Shown here one piece after another: positions 1 through 8,157 of a DNA stretch of 64,000 nt (positions within the stretch are counted from its first letter, which is position 1; the number at the start of each line of letters is the position of its first letter). Position numbers and translations under genes: made by a program. The notes under the pieces are model-generated. The model searched no databases. It was given only the letters and a program-made list of their open reading frames with translations, and was not told the DNA's origin. Origin of the DNA: Sutcliffiella sp. FSL R7-0096 (GTDB lineage Bacteria > Bacillota > Bacilli > Bacillales > Bacillaceae_I); the NCBI RefSeq assembly GCF_038595065.1, contig NZ_CP152003.1, positions 3,452,001 through 3,516,000 on the forward strand, in the 5' to 3' direction.

Positions 1-397
1 TTTTTCTGGCAAATTCCAAGAGCTGATAAAAATTTTGTGCATACTGAGCGGGCAATTTATCTTCTTCGAGGATTGCTTCTATTGTCAATTTGACTTCTGC
101 ATACTCTTTTAATTGAATCAGTATGGTTATGTAAATTTGAAGCACATGAAAATAATCACCGATATCCTCACGCAACATTTTCTTGCAACGATTCTTTGCC
201 TCTGTCAGTTGACCGAGTTCCATAAAGCAAACAACCATCCCAAGTTCAACTTCCGCATAGGCATAATCATTTTCTCGAGCCTGTTCAAAAAGCTCCAATG
301 CCTCCGAGAACTTTTTCTCTTTCATGGTTTGCATCGCTTTTTCCAACAGCCTCTGTTTAAGATTCGGAAACTCAACTATCTTTTTTGGTTTTTTCAT
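1..397 (-). CDS. ysoA: TPR-repeat protein, YsoA-like (partial, 3' end outside window)
   Basis: The reading frame starts at an ATG at 397 and stays open to the left edge, so only the N-terminal 132 residues are visible. It begins MKKPKKIVEFPNLKQRLLEK and then shows helix-turn-helix blocks of about 34 residues with the alternating small and aromatic residues of tetratricopeptide repeats (for example ALELFEQARENDYAYAEVEL). TPR proteins are protein-interaction scaffolds; the partner here is unknown. The name rests on position: in B. subtilis ysoA lies near the trigger factor gene, on the far side of the ysnB-ysnA-rph cluster. A weak AGGACGG lies about 12 bases before the ATG. Confidence 0.6.
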   Translation of the reverse strand, partial: MKKPKKIVEFPNLKQRLLEKAMQTMKEKKFSEALELFEQARENDYAYAEVELGMVVCFMELGQLTEAKNRCKKMLREDIGDYFHVLQIYITILIQLKEYAEVKLTIEAILEEDKLPAQYAQNFYQLLEFARK

Positions 398-506
398 ATG
401 TATGTAGCCGTCCTATTTTTATTGTGGAAATATTTGAAACAAGTTTATCAGTGTTTTAAGGGGAGCACAAGTGATAGGGGGGATGGTTATGTTTTAATCG
501 AAAAAG

Positions 507-578
507 CAAAAACACCATGCAATCATTTTTATCAGCACTCTTTTTAAGAGTATTCATAAAAATGCACATGGTGTTCTT
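507..578 (-). terminator. Long hairpin terminator downstream of tRNA-Arg
   Basis: AACACCATG at the outer edge pairs with CATGGTGTT, with further nested pairing (ATTTTTAT/ATAAAAAT and ACTCTT/AGAGT) inside. It is followed on the minus strand by TTTTGCTTTTT. The position just 3' of the tRNA fits a terminator of the tRNA transcript; it could also end transcription coming from the left. Confidence 0.65.
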
Positions 579-587
579 TAGGTAAAA

Positions 588-664
588 TGGCGTCCCAGGA
601 GGGATTCGAACCCCCGACACACGGCTTAGAAGGCCGTTGCTCTATCCAACTGAGCTACTGGGAC
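588..664 (-). tRNA. tRNA-Arg (anticodon TCT)
   Basis: Read on the minus strand, this is a full 77-nt cloverleaf including the encoded CCA end. The acceptor is GTCCCAG/CTGGGAC. The D-loop has AGCTCAGTTGGATAGAGC, the anticodon loop is CTTCTAA with anticodon TCT (reads AGA), and the T arm is GGGGGTTCGAATCCC. B. subtilis also has a single tRNA-Arg gene near ysnB, which agrees with the synteny. Confidence 0.96.
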
Positions 665-801
665 AATATAAAAGACTTGCAATGTATTCCCCGATAAGAA
701 ATATTTACTAATTATCATCAGCGACAAGATTTATTATATGAGATACATAAATTAAAGTCAACACTTTTTGAAAACTTTCCTCGAATAATTTTAATTCAAT
801 T

Positions 802-826
802 AAAGAGAGAGGGTTAACCTCTCCCT
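802..826 (-). terminator. Terminator of the ysnB end of the operon
   Basis: Just past the ysnB stop codon the minus strand carries GGGAGAGG, a TTAA loop, and CCCTCTCT followed by CTTTAATT. The stem is good but the T tract is imperfect. Confidence 0.55.
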
Positions 827-828
827 TG

Positions 829-1332
829 TCACTTATCAAATGTATGGGAAGAAAGTTTTTCTCCCTTTTCATTATAGTAATGTACAAAATAAGTGGAGTC
901 TTTTGTATCTAGTATAGCATAGGTCTTGTTGCGTGTCATACGGGGAAGTTCTATGCTGCCCGGATTTATAAATAGGATTCCATCCAGAAACTCGACACCT
1001 GCGATATGCGAATGTCCGAAGCAAACAATATTCGCTTCCTCTTCTTCTGCGGCATATTTTAATGGCAGCAAAGAAGATTTCACTTGATAAAGATGTCCAT
1101 GTGTAGCAAAAAGTCGGTTGTTGGAAAATTCCTTGGTTAATTGTTGAGGATAATCATCATCATAATCGCAGTTTCCTCTTACACCATAAAAGCCTTTCAT
1201 TTCTTCACATGCCGATGGGAGTTCAGAATCACCACAATGGATGAAAAGGTCCACTTCCCCTTGATGACGGGCCTTTATTTGCCGAAGTACCTCTGCTTGT
1301 CCATGATTGTCACTAACAATTAAAACTTTCAT
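829..1332 (-). CDS. ysnB: Metallophosphoesterase YsnB (MJ0936/YfcE type)
   Basis: A 167-residue predicted cytoplasmic phosphodiesterase. All the metal-ligand motifs of the calcineurin-like superfamily are present in order: SDNHG near residue 7, HCGDSE near 33, GNCD near 53, THGH near 77 and GHSHIAG near 106. The size matches the single-domain YfcE/MJ0936 family, which hydrolyses model phosphodiesters; the natural substrate is not known. It is the last gene of the rph-ysnA-ysnB run, 10 bp after the upstream gene, which suggests co-transcription with the nucleotide-pool enzyme before it. Confidence 0.9.
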   Translation of the reverse strand: MKVLIVSDNHGQAEVLRQIKARHQGEVDLFIHCGDSELPSACEEMKGFYGVRGNCDYDDDYPQQLTKEFSNNRLFATHGHLYQVKSSLLPLKYAAEEEEANIVCFGHSHIAGVEFLDGILFINPGSIELPRMTRNKTYAILDTKDSTYFVHYYNEKGEKLSSHTFDK

Positions 1333-1342
1333 GCTTCCACTC

Positions 1343-1945
1343 CTAGTTTTTGCGGGAGAGCATCTCCCACTGATTGGTCAATTGACTGATGGCATTTCCC
1401 CTGTGACTGATTTCACTTTTTTCTTCTTTGGAAAGTTGGGCCATCGTCCTCTGTTTCTCTTCCACATAAAAAATCGGATCATAGCCAAAACCGTTATCCC
1501 CTACAGGTTCAAAAGCGATGGTACCTTCACACGTGCCACGAACGGTAAACTTTTCCCCATCAGGATCGACTACTGCCAATACACATACAAATCGAGCCGT
1601 ACGCTTCTTTTCAGGTACTCCTTCCATTCTTTTGAGCACCTTTAGGATGTTTTTTCTATCATCTTTATCCATACCCGCATAGCGAGCGGAATACACACCA
1701 GGCTCTCCATTTAGTGCATCCACCTCAAGGCCGGAATCATCTGCAAGCACTATTTTTCCTAGGTGTGCCGATACCGCCTCCGCTTTTAGTAAAGCATTTG
1801 CTTCAAAGGTAGTTCCCGTTTCCTCCACGTCTGGGACGTGAGGGAAGTCAGCAAGGGATTTAACCATAAATCCCTTGGGTTCCAAGATCACTTTAAAATC
1901 TTTTACTTTCCCAGGATTATTGGTTGCAATGATAATCTCAGTCAT
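1343..1945 (-). CDS. rdgB: XTP/dITP diphosphatase (RdgB/HAM1 family)
   Basis: A 200-residue house-cleaning pyrophosphatase that converts dITP, ITP and XTP to monophosphates and so keeps deaminated purines out of nucleic acids. The N-terminal nucleotide-binding TNNPGK (residues 8-13), the acidic [10 protein letters not shown] around 69-78 and the C-terminal FGYDPIFY near 153 are the family signatures. The start codon overlaps the rph stop by 4 bp (ATGA), so translation is probably coupled. The B. subtilis equivalent is ysnA. Confidence 0.93.
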   Translation of the reverse strand: MTEIIIATNNPGKVKDFKVILEPKGFMVKSLADFPHVPDVEETGTTFEANALLKAEAVSAHLGKIVLADDSGLEVDALNGEPGVYSARYAGMDKDDRKNILKVLKRMEGVPEKKRTARFVCVLAVVDPDGEKFTVRGTCEGTIAFEPVGDNGFGYDPIFYVEEKQRTMAQLSKEEKSEISHRGNAISQLTNQWEMLSRKN

Positions 1946-2709
1946 CTTGATTTTCTCCTTTTTCCTTTTTCACTGATACTCTCAGCCAAGGCTCCTAATG
2001 CCTTTTTTTGTTCCTCCACCAGATGGAGGACCCCTTCTTCTGCCAGATCCAACAATTCATTCAGTTGTTTTCTTGAAAATGTTGCTTCTTCTCCAGTTCC
2101 CTGCAATTCCACAAGTTCCAAGGAACCCGTCATGATGACGTTCATATCCACTTGGGCAGTGGAGTCTTCTATGTAATTCAAATCAAGCAGCGGCTCCCCG
2201 TCTTCCATTACTCCAACTGAAGTAGCCGCCAAAAAGTCTGTCACTGGTATATCAGCTATCTTTTTTGCTTCCACTAGTTTCTGAAAGGCTAGCACCATCG
2301 CCACAAACGCACCTGTGATGGATGCCGTTCTTGTTCCACCATCAGCTTGGATGACATCACAGTCGATCCAAATCGTCTTTTCACCTATTTTCTCCAATTC
2401 CACAACCGACCGTAGCGCACGACCGATCAGACGTTGGATTTCCATTGTTCTGCCGGTGACCTTGCCTTTTGTGGACTCCCGCATGGTTCTTTTCTCTGTT
2501 GCCCTTGGAAGCATGGAATATTCCGCTGTAATCCATCCTTTTCCTCCACCGCGCATAAAAGGTGGCACCCTGTCTTCTATCGTTGCTGAACAAATTACTT
2601 TTGTATTTCCTACACAAATTAAAACCGATCCTTCTGGATGGGTGATGTAATCGGTGATAACTTCAACTGTTCTAATTTGATTTTGTTCTCTTCCATCTGA
2701 TCTGGACAT
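1942..2709 (-). CDS. rph: Ribonuclease PH
   Basis: A 255-residue phosphorolytic 3'-5' exoribonuclease that trims tRNA 3' ends using phosphate and is active as a hexamer. The protein starts [20 protein letters not shown]. The conserved blocks [45 protein letters not shown] and [19 protein letters not shown] follow in order. Length is within the family range; there is a short Lys/Arg-rich tail (KGKRRKSR). It is the first gene of the rph-rdgB-ysnB operon. A MITE copy lies about 35 bp upstream of the start, so the promoter must lie inside or beyond that element. Confidence 0.96.
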   Translation of the reverse strand: MSRSDGREQNQIRTVEVITDYITHPEGSVLICVGNTKVICSATIEDRVPPFMRGGGKGWITAEYSMLPRATEKRTMRESTKGKVTGRTMEIQRLIGRALRSVVELEKIGEKTIWIDCDVIQADGGTRTASITGAFVAMVLAFQKLVEAKKIADIPVTDFLAATSVGVMEDGEPLLDLNYIEDSTAQVDMNVIMTGSLELVELQGTGEEATFSRKQLNELLDLAEEGVLHLVEEQKKALGALAESISEKGKRRKSR

Positions 2710-2744
2710 TCTAACAAACTCCTTTTGTCGCCATTATATAAAAA

Positions 2745-2928
2745 GGCTGTTTTCGTATACTTTGTTGCTTTTCGTATATTCAAATCATCCGTTATATTAC
2801 TTACTGTCGTGCTCTTTTCCACTATAGGATTTAAATTACTACTTGCATATTTACAGATACGTAAGCAATAAATAGTCCTACTGCCGACTTTTTATTAGTG
2901 AATAGCAACAATCTTTTAGAAAAGTGCC
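2745..2928 (-). mobile_element. MITE-like element, copy a
   Basis: A 184-bp non-coding element. One end reads GGCTGTTTTCGTATAC..TGTTGCT. The other end, reverse-complemented, reads GGCACTTTTCTAAAAGATTGTTGCT, giving an imperfect terminal inverted repeat of about 27 bp. It is flanked by an exact 8-bp direct repeat TATAAAAA (2737-2744 and 2929-2936). The core carries GAGCACGACAGTAAG, shared with the copies at 4393 and 5960. It lies between rph and gerM and encodes no transposase. Confidence 0.8.
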
Positions 2929-2955
2929 TATAAAAAAGAAGGCTCTATTATCCTC

Positions 2956-3083
2956 GCTGTTGATTTCCGTACCGGGCTTCGCTTTCCACGGGGCGGTGCT
3001 TGAGCCTCCTCACAACGCTTCAGGGATCTCAAGTCTACCGCTTCCACCCTCAGGAGTCTACACCCTATACTACAATCAACAGC
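2956..3083 (+). repeat. Bacillaceae-type GC-rich palindromic repeat, type A copy 1
   Basis: Starts GCTGTTGATT and ends with its reverse complement AATCAACAGC. Inside, GCGGTGCTTGAG pairs with CTCAAGTCTACCGC around the conserved GAGCCTCCTC. Six more type A copies occur in this window. It lies between rph and the gerM terminator, in no open frame that resembles a gene. I recall similar intergenic repeats from many Bacillaceae genomes but cannot give an accepted name. Confidence 0.85.
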
Positions 3084-3125
3084 TATAAAACAAGCTAAAT
3101 TCAACAATAACTTCTATTACAGAAT

Positions 3126-3159
3126 AAAAAGAAAGAAGAGGCAGTGTCTCACCTCTTCT
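3126..3159 (-). terminator. Terminator of gerM
   Basis: On the minus strand AGAAGAGG, a 10-base loop, CCTCTTCT and then TTCTTTTT, located just after the gerM stop codon. Confidence 0.75.
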
Positions 3160-3192
3160 CGGTTCTATTATTAGTATATCAAATTTTACACT

Positions 3193-4275
3193 TTAAAACC
3201 TGCCCGTGTTCACTTTTTCAGGACGTGTCACAGGTTCAGAGATGTTCGTGCCATCTGTCGCCATAAGATCGCCTTCCCCGTCCACCGTGATGGCAATGCT
3301 CTCCACACCTGTCTGCTCGGTCAAAGTGAGTACCAAGGAATCTACAATTGACTTGGACACTATACGCCCCTCAAGACCTAAGATCGCTTCATTAAAATTC
3401 AGTACTAGATTTCCATCTTCCATTACCGGATCATCCAAGAGGGCAATTTCATTGCTCAAGTCATTCGTTAAGCCCGAATTATGCGCTGGTCCTTTGATAA
3501 GGGCCTCCACAATCGCAGCATACTTATCTTTACCATCTAAGCTCAGTCTCGCTGTGACCGGAACATAATATGGGTCTCCTTCATTGCTTTCCGCCATAAA
3601 GTATAGCGTCACGGCGCGGGAACTCATTAGATCGACGGCTTCGGCCGTATCATAGTTAATCCCATTGGCTCTGCTTACACCTTCCCCAATAGGGGTTTTG
3701 TTGACAGGCATCACTGTTTGCAGATGTCCATTCACCATTATTTGGACCTTATCCACATTTTCGAATTGTGTGAGCGTCCATGTGATTGCTTGAAGAATTT
3801 TCTCTTCATCTGCAGCATCATAACTCATGAATTCGTTGTTGAAATCAGCAACGATGGTGCCGTCTTCCTTAAGGTTCACGTCCACTTCCGTTCCAGCAGG
3901 TAAAACGGCACGGAACCCATTCGGCAGCATGGCATCCACCGGTCCACCGGCAACTAAGTATTCCAATGCCTGTTTCGCCACTTCGTTTGTTTTTGGCAAC
4001 TCCATCGTCTGCGAAACAACATATCCATTGCTATCAATTAAGTATAATTCTCTTTGGACATTTTCGGATGCAGCCTCTTCCCCATCCGTTTCTTCCCCGG
4101 TTACATCATTTTCTGTACCATTTTCGTTTGCTACATCATCTACATATGAAACATCCTGCGGAATATCCTGTTCGGAGCCTGCTTGCTCGTCACCTCCAAA
4201 TAATCCACATCCAGATAAAAGCACAGAAGAAGCAAGCACGGCAGCAGCGGTCATTTTCACTTTTTTATGAGACAT
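3193..4275 (-). CDS. gerM: Germination lipoprotein GerM
   Basis: A 360-residue lipoprotein needed in B. subtilis for sporulation and normal germination, expressed in the mother cell and forespore envelope. The chosen ATG at 4275 follows AGGAGGG at good spacing and gives a lipoprotein signal: MSHKKVKMTAAAVLASS, then LLSGC with the lipid-modified Cys at residue 23. The frame extends further upstream but without signal or SD. A Glu/Asp-rich linker (about 28-70) is followed by two GerMN domains (about 75-200 and 225-350), each with a VDKVQIMVNG- or VESIAITVDG-type strand. It precedes racE and has its own terminator. Sporulation-specific promoter elements could not be assigned with confidence. Confidence 0.92.
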   Translation of the reverse strand: MSHKKVKMTAAAVLASSVLLSGCGLFGGDEQAGSEQDIPQDVSYVDDVANENGTENDVTGEETDGEEAASENVQRELYLIDSNGYVVSQTMELPKTNEVAKQALEYLVAGGPVDAMLPNGFRAVLPAGTEVDVNLKEDGTIVADFNNEFMSYDAADEEKILQAITWTLTQFENVDKVQIMVNGHLQTVMPVNKTPIGEGVSRANGINYDTAEAVDLMSSRAVTLYFMAESNEGDPYYVPVTARLSLDGKDKYAAIVEALIKGPAHNSGLTNDLSNEIALLDDPVMEDGNLVLNFNEAILGLEGRIVSKSIVDSLVLTLTEQTGVESIAITVDGEGDLMATDGTNISEPVTRPEKVNTGRF

Positions 4276-4392
4276 AGGTTTCCCTCCTAAGACGGTTTGT
4301 ACTAATATATATACGAGCTTTCCAAAAAATAGACCGAGCTCTGTAAAAAGTTTTGTCCCATTTGTAAATTGCTTTATTTTTTTGTTCCGAAT

Positions 4393-4575
4393 GGCTCTTT
4401 GCTCAAAGATTGTTGCTATATCCTTATAAAAAGTCTGCAATTGGACTTTTTACTGCTTTCATACTCTAAAAGGTGCAAGCAGTTTCTTAAGAACGGCAGG
4501 GAAAGGAGCACGACAGTAAGGAAAATAACGGTTATTGTATCCATACGAAAAAGCAACAAGTTTACGAAAAGAGCC
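4393..4575 (+). mobile_element. MITE-like element, copy b
   Basis: A 183-bp element, opposite orientation to copy a. Ends: GGCTCTTTGCTCAAAGATTGTTGCT on the left and the reverse complement GGCTCTTTTCGTAAACTTGTTGCT on the right. An 8-bp flanking duplication has one mismatch: TTCCGAAT (4385-4392) and TTCTGAAT (4576-4583). It sits between the gerM start region and the racE terminator, so gerM transcription has to start inside it or downstream of it. Confidence 0.8.
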
Positions 4576-4590
4576 TTCTGAATAAATCAC

Positions 4591-4625
4591 AAAAAAGCCA
4601 CTCTATCCAAATTGGATAGGGTGGC
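4591..4625 (-). terminator. Terminator of racE
   Basis: Minus strand GCCACCCTATCC, loop AATT, GGATAGAGTGGC and six T. A strong intrinsic terminator 23 bp after the racE stop. Confidence 0.88.
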
Positions 4626-4647
4626 CTCTCATATACTTTGTAGATTG

Positions 4648-5457
4648 TTAGATCCCAATCGGATCCAGTACAATCGTTTGTACATTTTCAATCGGCTGCT
4701 CGAACAGTTTGCTTGCTATTTTCTCAAACATTTCCTTTGAGCCGGTTGTGTAGAATTGGTGCTGTTCTTTTAATTGGCTTTTGTTTAAAAGCTTTTTGAA
4801 ATTGAGGATCGTACTGACTTCACGGGCCGTTTCATCACCCGAACATATCAGCTGGATATCCTCCCCCATCACTTCCTGGATTGTAGAACGCAATAAAGGA
4901 TAATGGGTACATCCAAGTATCAATGTATCGATCTTTGAGCCCTTGAAAAGGTGTAGGGTATCCTGAACAATCCCTCTAGCCCGCTCGCCTTCGAAATCCC
5001 CGCTTTCGACTAACGGCACGAAGTTCGGGCAAGCCAAGCTTTCCACATGCACTTCATTGTTGATAGATCTAAGGGCATCGGCATAGGCACCACTGTTAAT
5101 CGTCCCGACAGTACCGATGACACCTACCTGATAATTTGAAGTGACCTTCAGCGCCGTTCTGGCACCAGGATCCACAACTCCTATAACAGGAATGTCCAAT
5201 TGTTCCCTTATCTCATCCAATATAACAGCTGTGGCGGTGTTACAAGCGATAACGAGCATCTTGATATCATGGGTCAACAGGTACCTGGTCATTTCCCATG
5301 TGTAAAGCCTTACCTCGTCAACAGGCCTTGGCCCATAGGGACAACGAGCCGTATCCCCCAGATAAATGATGCGCTCTTTTGGCAACTGACGCATGATTTC
5401 TTTCGCAACCGTCAGGCCTCCTACTCCAGAATCAATAACTCCAATTGGTCTTTGCAA
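4648..5457 (-). CDS. racE: Glutamate racemase
   Basis: A 269-residue cytoplasmic enzyme making D-glutamate for peptidoglycan. The N-terminal [15 protein letters not shown] (6-20) binds substrate. The two catalytic cysteines are in ACNTATA (Cys72) and GCTHYPLL (about residue 185). [11 protein letters not shown] near 34 is also typical. Full length with no insertions. It is preceded by the MarR-type ysmB with a 9-bp gap, so the two are probably one transcript, as in B. subtilis. Confidence 0.96.
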   Translation of the reverse strand: MQRPIGVIDSGVGGLTVAKEIMRQLPKERIIYLGDTARCPYGPRPVDEVRLYTWEMTRYLLTHDIKMLVIACNTATAVILDEIREQLDIPVIGVVDPGARTALKVTSNYQVGVIGTVGTINSGAYADALRSINNEVHVESLACPNFVPLVESGDFEGERARGIVQDTLHLFKGSKIDTLILGCTHYPLLRSTIQEVMGEDIQLICSGDETAREVSTILNFKKLLNKSQLKEQHQFYTTGSKEMFEKIASKLFEQPIENVQTIVLDPIGI

Positions 5458-5466
5458 CTAAATCCC

Positions 5467-5922
5467 TCATTCTTTCATTTCTAGATGTAAACGTGCTAAA
5501 CACTTTTCTAACATGAAAATCTCATCTTTGGAATAGTTCTTTAGTATGTTTTGCAAGTAGTCCTGACGTTTTTTTACCACTTCTGCAATGATGCGCTCTC
5601 CTTCTTCTAACAGATGGATTCGCACTACACGACGGTCGTTCGGATCTTTTACACGCTGGACAAGTTCATTCTTTTCCATACGGTCTACAAGATCTGTAGT
5701 CGTACTGCATGCCAAATACATTTTCGTGGACAATTCACCAATCGTCATATCCCCACCTTCAAGCAACCATTGCAACGCAACGAATTGAGGAGGTGTGATC
5801 GTGTAATTGCTCAGAATTTCGCGACCTTTTTGCTTTACTAATGTCGCTATGTATCTTAATGATTTTTCTATATCAGCCACTAATTGTTGGTCCTGTAATA
5901 CTGCTTCATTCTGATTCGTCAT
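5467..5922 (-). CDS. ysmB: MarR-family transcriptional regulator YsmB
   Basis: A 151-residue winged-helix regulator: MTNQNEAVLQDQQLV, then a dimerisation helix, the recognition region MTIGELSTKMYLACSTTTDL and the wing DPNDRRVVRIHL. I start it at 5922, where AGAGGG precedes the ATG. The frame could be extended to 5970, but that extension (MRRAEIKRKREERGSR) runs into MITE copy c and is unlikely to be native. Target genes are unknown; the constant linkage to racE and gerE suggests a housekeeping role near the cell wall. Confidence 0.85.
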   Translation of the reverse strand: MTNQNEAVLQDQQLVADIEKSLRYIATLVKQKGREILSNYTITPPQFVALQWLLEGGDMTIGELSTKMYLACSTTTDLVDRMEKNELVQRVKDPNDRRVVRIHLLEEGERIIAEVVKKRQDYLQNILKNYSKDEIFMLEKCLARLHLEMKE

Positions 5923-5959
5923 TCTCGACCCTCTTTCTTCCCTTTTTCTTTTTATCTCA

Positions 5960-6138
5960 GCTCTTCTCAAGAATTGTTGCTATCCCACGTAAAATGTCAG
6001 TAATGGAATTTTTTACCGTAAATCTACTCTAATTTACACATGCAACTATTCTCATTCTTAACAAGAAAAGAGCACGACAGTAAGGAGTAAAACGAGTTAC
6101 TTATAAATACGAAAAGCAACAAAGTTACGAAAACAGCC
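5960..6138 (+). mobile_element. MITE-like element, copy c
   Basis: A 179-bp element with ends GCTCTTCTCAAGAATTGTTGCT and (reverse-complemented) GGCTGTTTTCGTAACTTTGTTGCT. The flanking duplication is 8 bp with one mismatch: TTATCTCA (5952-5959) and TTATCTGA (6139-6146). It contains GAGCACGACAGTAAGG as in copies a and b. It occupies the gap between gerE and ysmB, 37 bp upstream of the chosen ysmB start. Confidence 0.8.
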
Positions 6139-6269
6139 TTATCTGAACATAAGATGTCATGTATTCATTGTGTCTAGTATGTTTATTTTCTTATGTTTTC
6201 ATATAAAAAGCAAGATGTAAAGGCTTATAAACATATTTACCCACATTGAAATACTTGGTTTAATCAAGA

Positions 6270-6318
6270 ATAAATAACCGACTACCATTCATAACAGGTT
6301 TGTTAGAAGATAGTCGGC
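6270..6318 (-). terminator. Terminator of gerE
   Basis: Minus strand CCGACTA and TAGTCGG separated by a long loop, then TTATTTATTC. Directly after the gerE stop codon. The long loop lowers confidence. Confidence 0.5.
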
Positions 6319-6326
6319 AGGTTAAG

Positions 6327-6551
6327 TTAAAGCTCTAATTCTCCCATGCGAAGAAGCTCGACAACTGCTTGGGAACGCCCCTTTACTCCCAGCTTTTGCA
6401 TAGCATTTGAAATGTGGTTCCGAACTGTCTTTTCACTGATAAACAACTCACCAGCAATCTCTTTGGTTGTCTTATCCTGAACTAACAGCTCAAATACTTC
6501 TCTTTCTCTTTTGGTAAGCAATGGCTTTGGTTGAAACTCTTTCTCCTTCAA
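6327..6551 (-). CDS. gerE: Spore coat transcription regulator GerE
   Basis: A 74-residue LuxR-type helix-turn-helix protein that acts in the mother cell late in sporulation, with SigK, on coat genes. The whole sequence is one HTH domain: [20 protein letters not shown], the recognition helix [17 protein letters not shown] and the C-terminal dimer helix [13 protein letters not shown]. It matches the B. subtilis protein nearly residue for residue from memory. The start codon is TTG at 6551 with GGAGG ten bases upstream. Confidence 0.97.
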   Translation of the reverse strand: MKEKEFQPKPLLTKREREVFELLVQDKTTKEIAGELFISEKTVRNHISNAMQKLGVKGRSQAVVELLRMGELEL

Positions 6552-6667
6552 TAATTGTAACCCTCCTTGCCTTAGCCAGAGCTGAACTAGCGGATGGGTG
6601 TATATTTAGTCATGGTATAATATGTTAGAAGGAGGGCGGGAGTTACATGTATTTAGACGTATTTTCA

Positions 6668-7132
6668 TTATTTTTTCAAAGTTTCTATAGAAAGAAAGAG
6701 ATTTTTCTGCTCCTCAGTCCATGCTTCCCCTTTTCCAGTGTGTTTATTGAGCTGGACCATGCGTCCTCTTCCTACAAAACATGGCTCTCCATTACTCTTT
6801 CTACCAAGATAATGCAGATCGACAGAAGAGGTTCCTACTTGATTCGCTTTTACACATACCTCTAATTCCTCACCAAAATAAACCTGCTTTAGAAAATCAC
6901 ATTGTAAATCCGCTACGACTGGAATGGTATTGCTTCCTTCCTGTGTCCAGTCTTGCATAAAACCCAGACTCTTAAAAAATTCAATTCTAGCTTCTTCAAA
7001 ATAAACAAACGGAACTGTATTGTTCATATGCCCGAACATATCCGTCTCGGAAAATCTCACTTTGACTCCGTGACTGAATGAGAACTCATTCATCCATTGT
7101 TGAAGATCTTCTATATAAGCTGGTTTTTTCAT
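6668..7132 (-). CDS. ysmA: Acyl-CoA thioesterase, YsmA-like (4HBT hotdog fold)
   Basis: A 154-residue hotdog-fold thioesterase of the 4-hydroxybenzoyl-CoA type. The motif VRFSETDMFGHMNNTVPFVY (about 25-44) carries the catalytic acidic residue and the turn before the long hotdog helix (YFEEARIEFFKSLGF). Substrate is unknown; the family cleaves acyl-CoA. It lies between gerE and sdhB as in B. subtilis and could be co-transcribed with neither, since a repeat and a terminator separate it from sdhB. Confidence 0.85.
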   Translation of the reverse strand: MKKPAYIEDLQQWMNEFSFSHGVKVRFSETDMFGHMNNTVPFVYFEEARIEFFKSLGFMQDWTQEGSNTIPVVADLQCDFLKQVYFGEELEVCVKANQVGTSSVDLHYLGRKSNGEPCFVGRGRMVQLNKHTGKGEAWTEEQKNLFLSIETLKK

Positions 7133-7165
7133 CTATATTCCTCCCTATTTTAAAAAATATTGATG

Positions 7166-7307
7166 TTGGCTTTAACTCCCTGTTTCCTTTCGTTTTAGGT
7201 GTTCGCTTTCCCCGAGAGGAAGGGACAGGAGACCCCTCAGGCTTGCCGAGGAGGCTCCCGGACCGCCCGCAGAAAAACGAAGCGCCTGGAACGGAAATTA
7301 ACCGTCG
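7166..7307 (-). repeat. GC-rich palindromic repeat, type B copy 1 (rearranged)
   Basis: The right part reads as a type B copy on the minus strand (GGAAGGGACAGGAGACCCC, GAGGAGGCTCCCGGACCGCC, GCGCCTGGAACGGAAATTAA). The left part (CCTTTCGTTTTAGGTGTTCG) is the same terminal segment in the opposite orientation, so the expected AGGAGTCT arm is missing and the copy is a head-to-head chimera. Confidence 0.7.
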
Positions 7308-7343
7308 TTTAAATCATTCTGAATTTTCTAACATGCGCATTTG

Positions 7344-7377
7344 TAAAAAACGCCCCTTTTTAGTAAAGAGGCGTTCT
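7344..7377 (-). terminator. Terminator of the sdhCAB operon
   Basis: Minus strand AACGCCTCTTT, loop ACTA, AAAAGGGGCGTT, then TTTT. It lies about 12 bp past the sdhB stop codon. Confidence 0.85.
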
Positions 7378-7389
7378 GTTGGTTGTTTA

Positions 7390-8157
7390 TTACCCTTGGT
7401 CGGAACCAAAGAAGTTTCTGAACATCTGAACCGTCGTGTCGCGGTTAAGCGCAGCGATGGATGTTGTCAAAGGAATACCTTTCGGGCAAGACTGCACACA
7501 GTTCTGTGAGTTACCACAGTTTGCAAGGCCTCCGTCACCCATGATTGCTTCCAGACGCTCGGATTTGTTCATTTCCCCAGTTGGATGGGCGTTGAATAAA
7601 CGCACTTGGGATAACGGTGCAGGACCGATGAACTCAGATTTGCTATTAACATTAGGACAAGCTTCCAAACATACTCCACATGTCATACATTTGGAGAGTT
7701 CATATGCCCATTGACGTTTTTTCTCCGGCATACGAGGACCAGGTCCAAGATCGTAGGTACCATCGATTGGAATCCATGCTTTAACCTTTTTCAAGGAATC
7801 GAACATGCGACTTCTATCCACTTGAAGGTCACGAACCACAGGGAATGTGCTCATCGGCTCAAGTACGATCGGTTGCTCCAATTGGTCTACAAGCGCCGTA
7901 CAGGATTGTCTCGGCTTGCCGTTGATCACCATGGAACACGCTCCACACACTTCCTCCAAACAGTTCATATCCCAGTTTACAGGAGTCGTCTCTTTCCCTT
8001 CATTGTTAACAGGGTTACGACGAACTTCCATAAGTGCAGAGATTACGTTCATGTTCGGGCGGTATGGTAATTCAAACGTTTCATAATAAGGGGTTCCCTC
8101 GGGACCATCTTGACGCTTCACTTTAAACGTTACAGTTTTTGTTTGTTCAGCCATCAT
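7390..8157 (-). CDS. sdhB: Succinate dehydrogenase iron-sulfur subunit
   Basis: A 255-residue subunit carrying the three Fe-S clusters that pass electrons from the flavin to the membrane anchor. Cluster ligands are visible: CLEEVCGACS plus a later C (2Fe-2S, about 66-85), CMTCGVCLEACP (4Fe-4S, near 159) and CGNSQNCVQSCPKG (3Fe-4S, near 214). Two adjacent ATG codons (8157 and 8154) could start it. The first overlaps the sdhA stop as ATGA, suggesting coupled translation; the SD GGGGG fits either. Confidence 0.96.
   Translation of the reverse strand: MMAEQTKTVTFKVKRQDGPEGTPYYETFELPYRPNMNVISALMEVRRNPVNNEGKETTPVNWDMNCLEEVCGACSMVINGKPRQSCTALVDQLEQPIVLEPMSTFPVVRDLQVDRSRMFDSLKKVKAWIPIDGTYDLGPGPRMPEKKRQWAYELSKCMTCGVCLEACPNVNSKSEFIGPAPLSQVRLFNAHPTGEMNKSERLEAIMGDGGLANCGNSQNCVQSCPKGIPLTTSIAALNRDTTVQMFRNFFGSDQG

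Noticed and set aside
113-547. 144-residue plus-strand frame at the left edge
   Set aside because: It is the opposite strand of the TPR gene and of a terminator; no SD and no recognisable protein.
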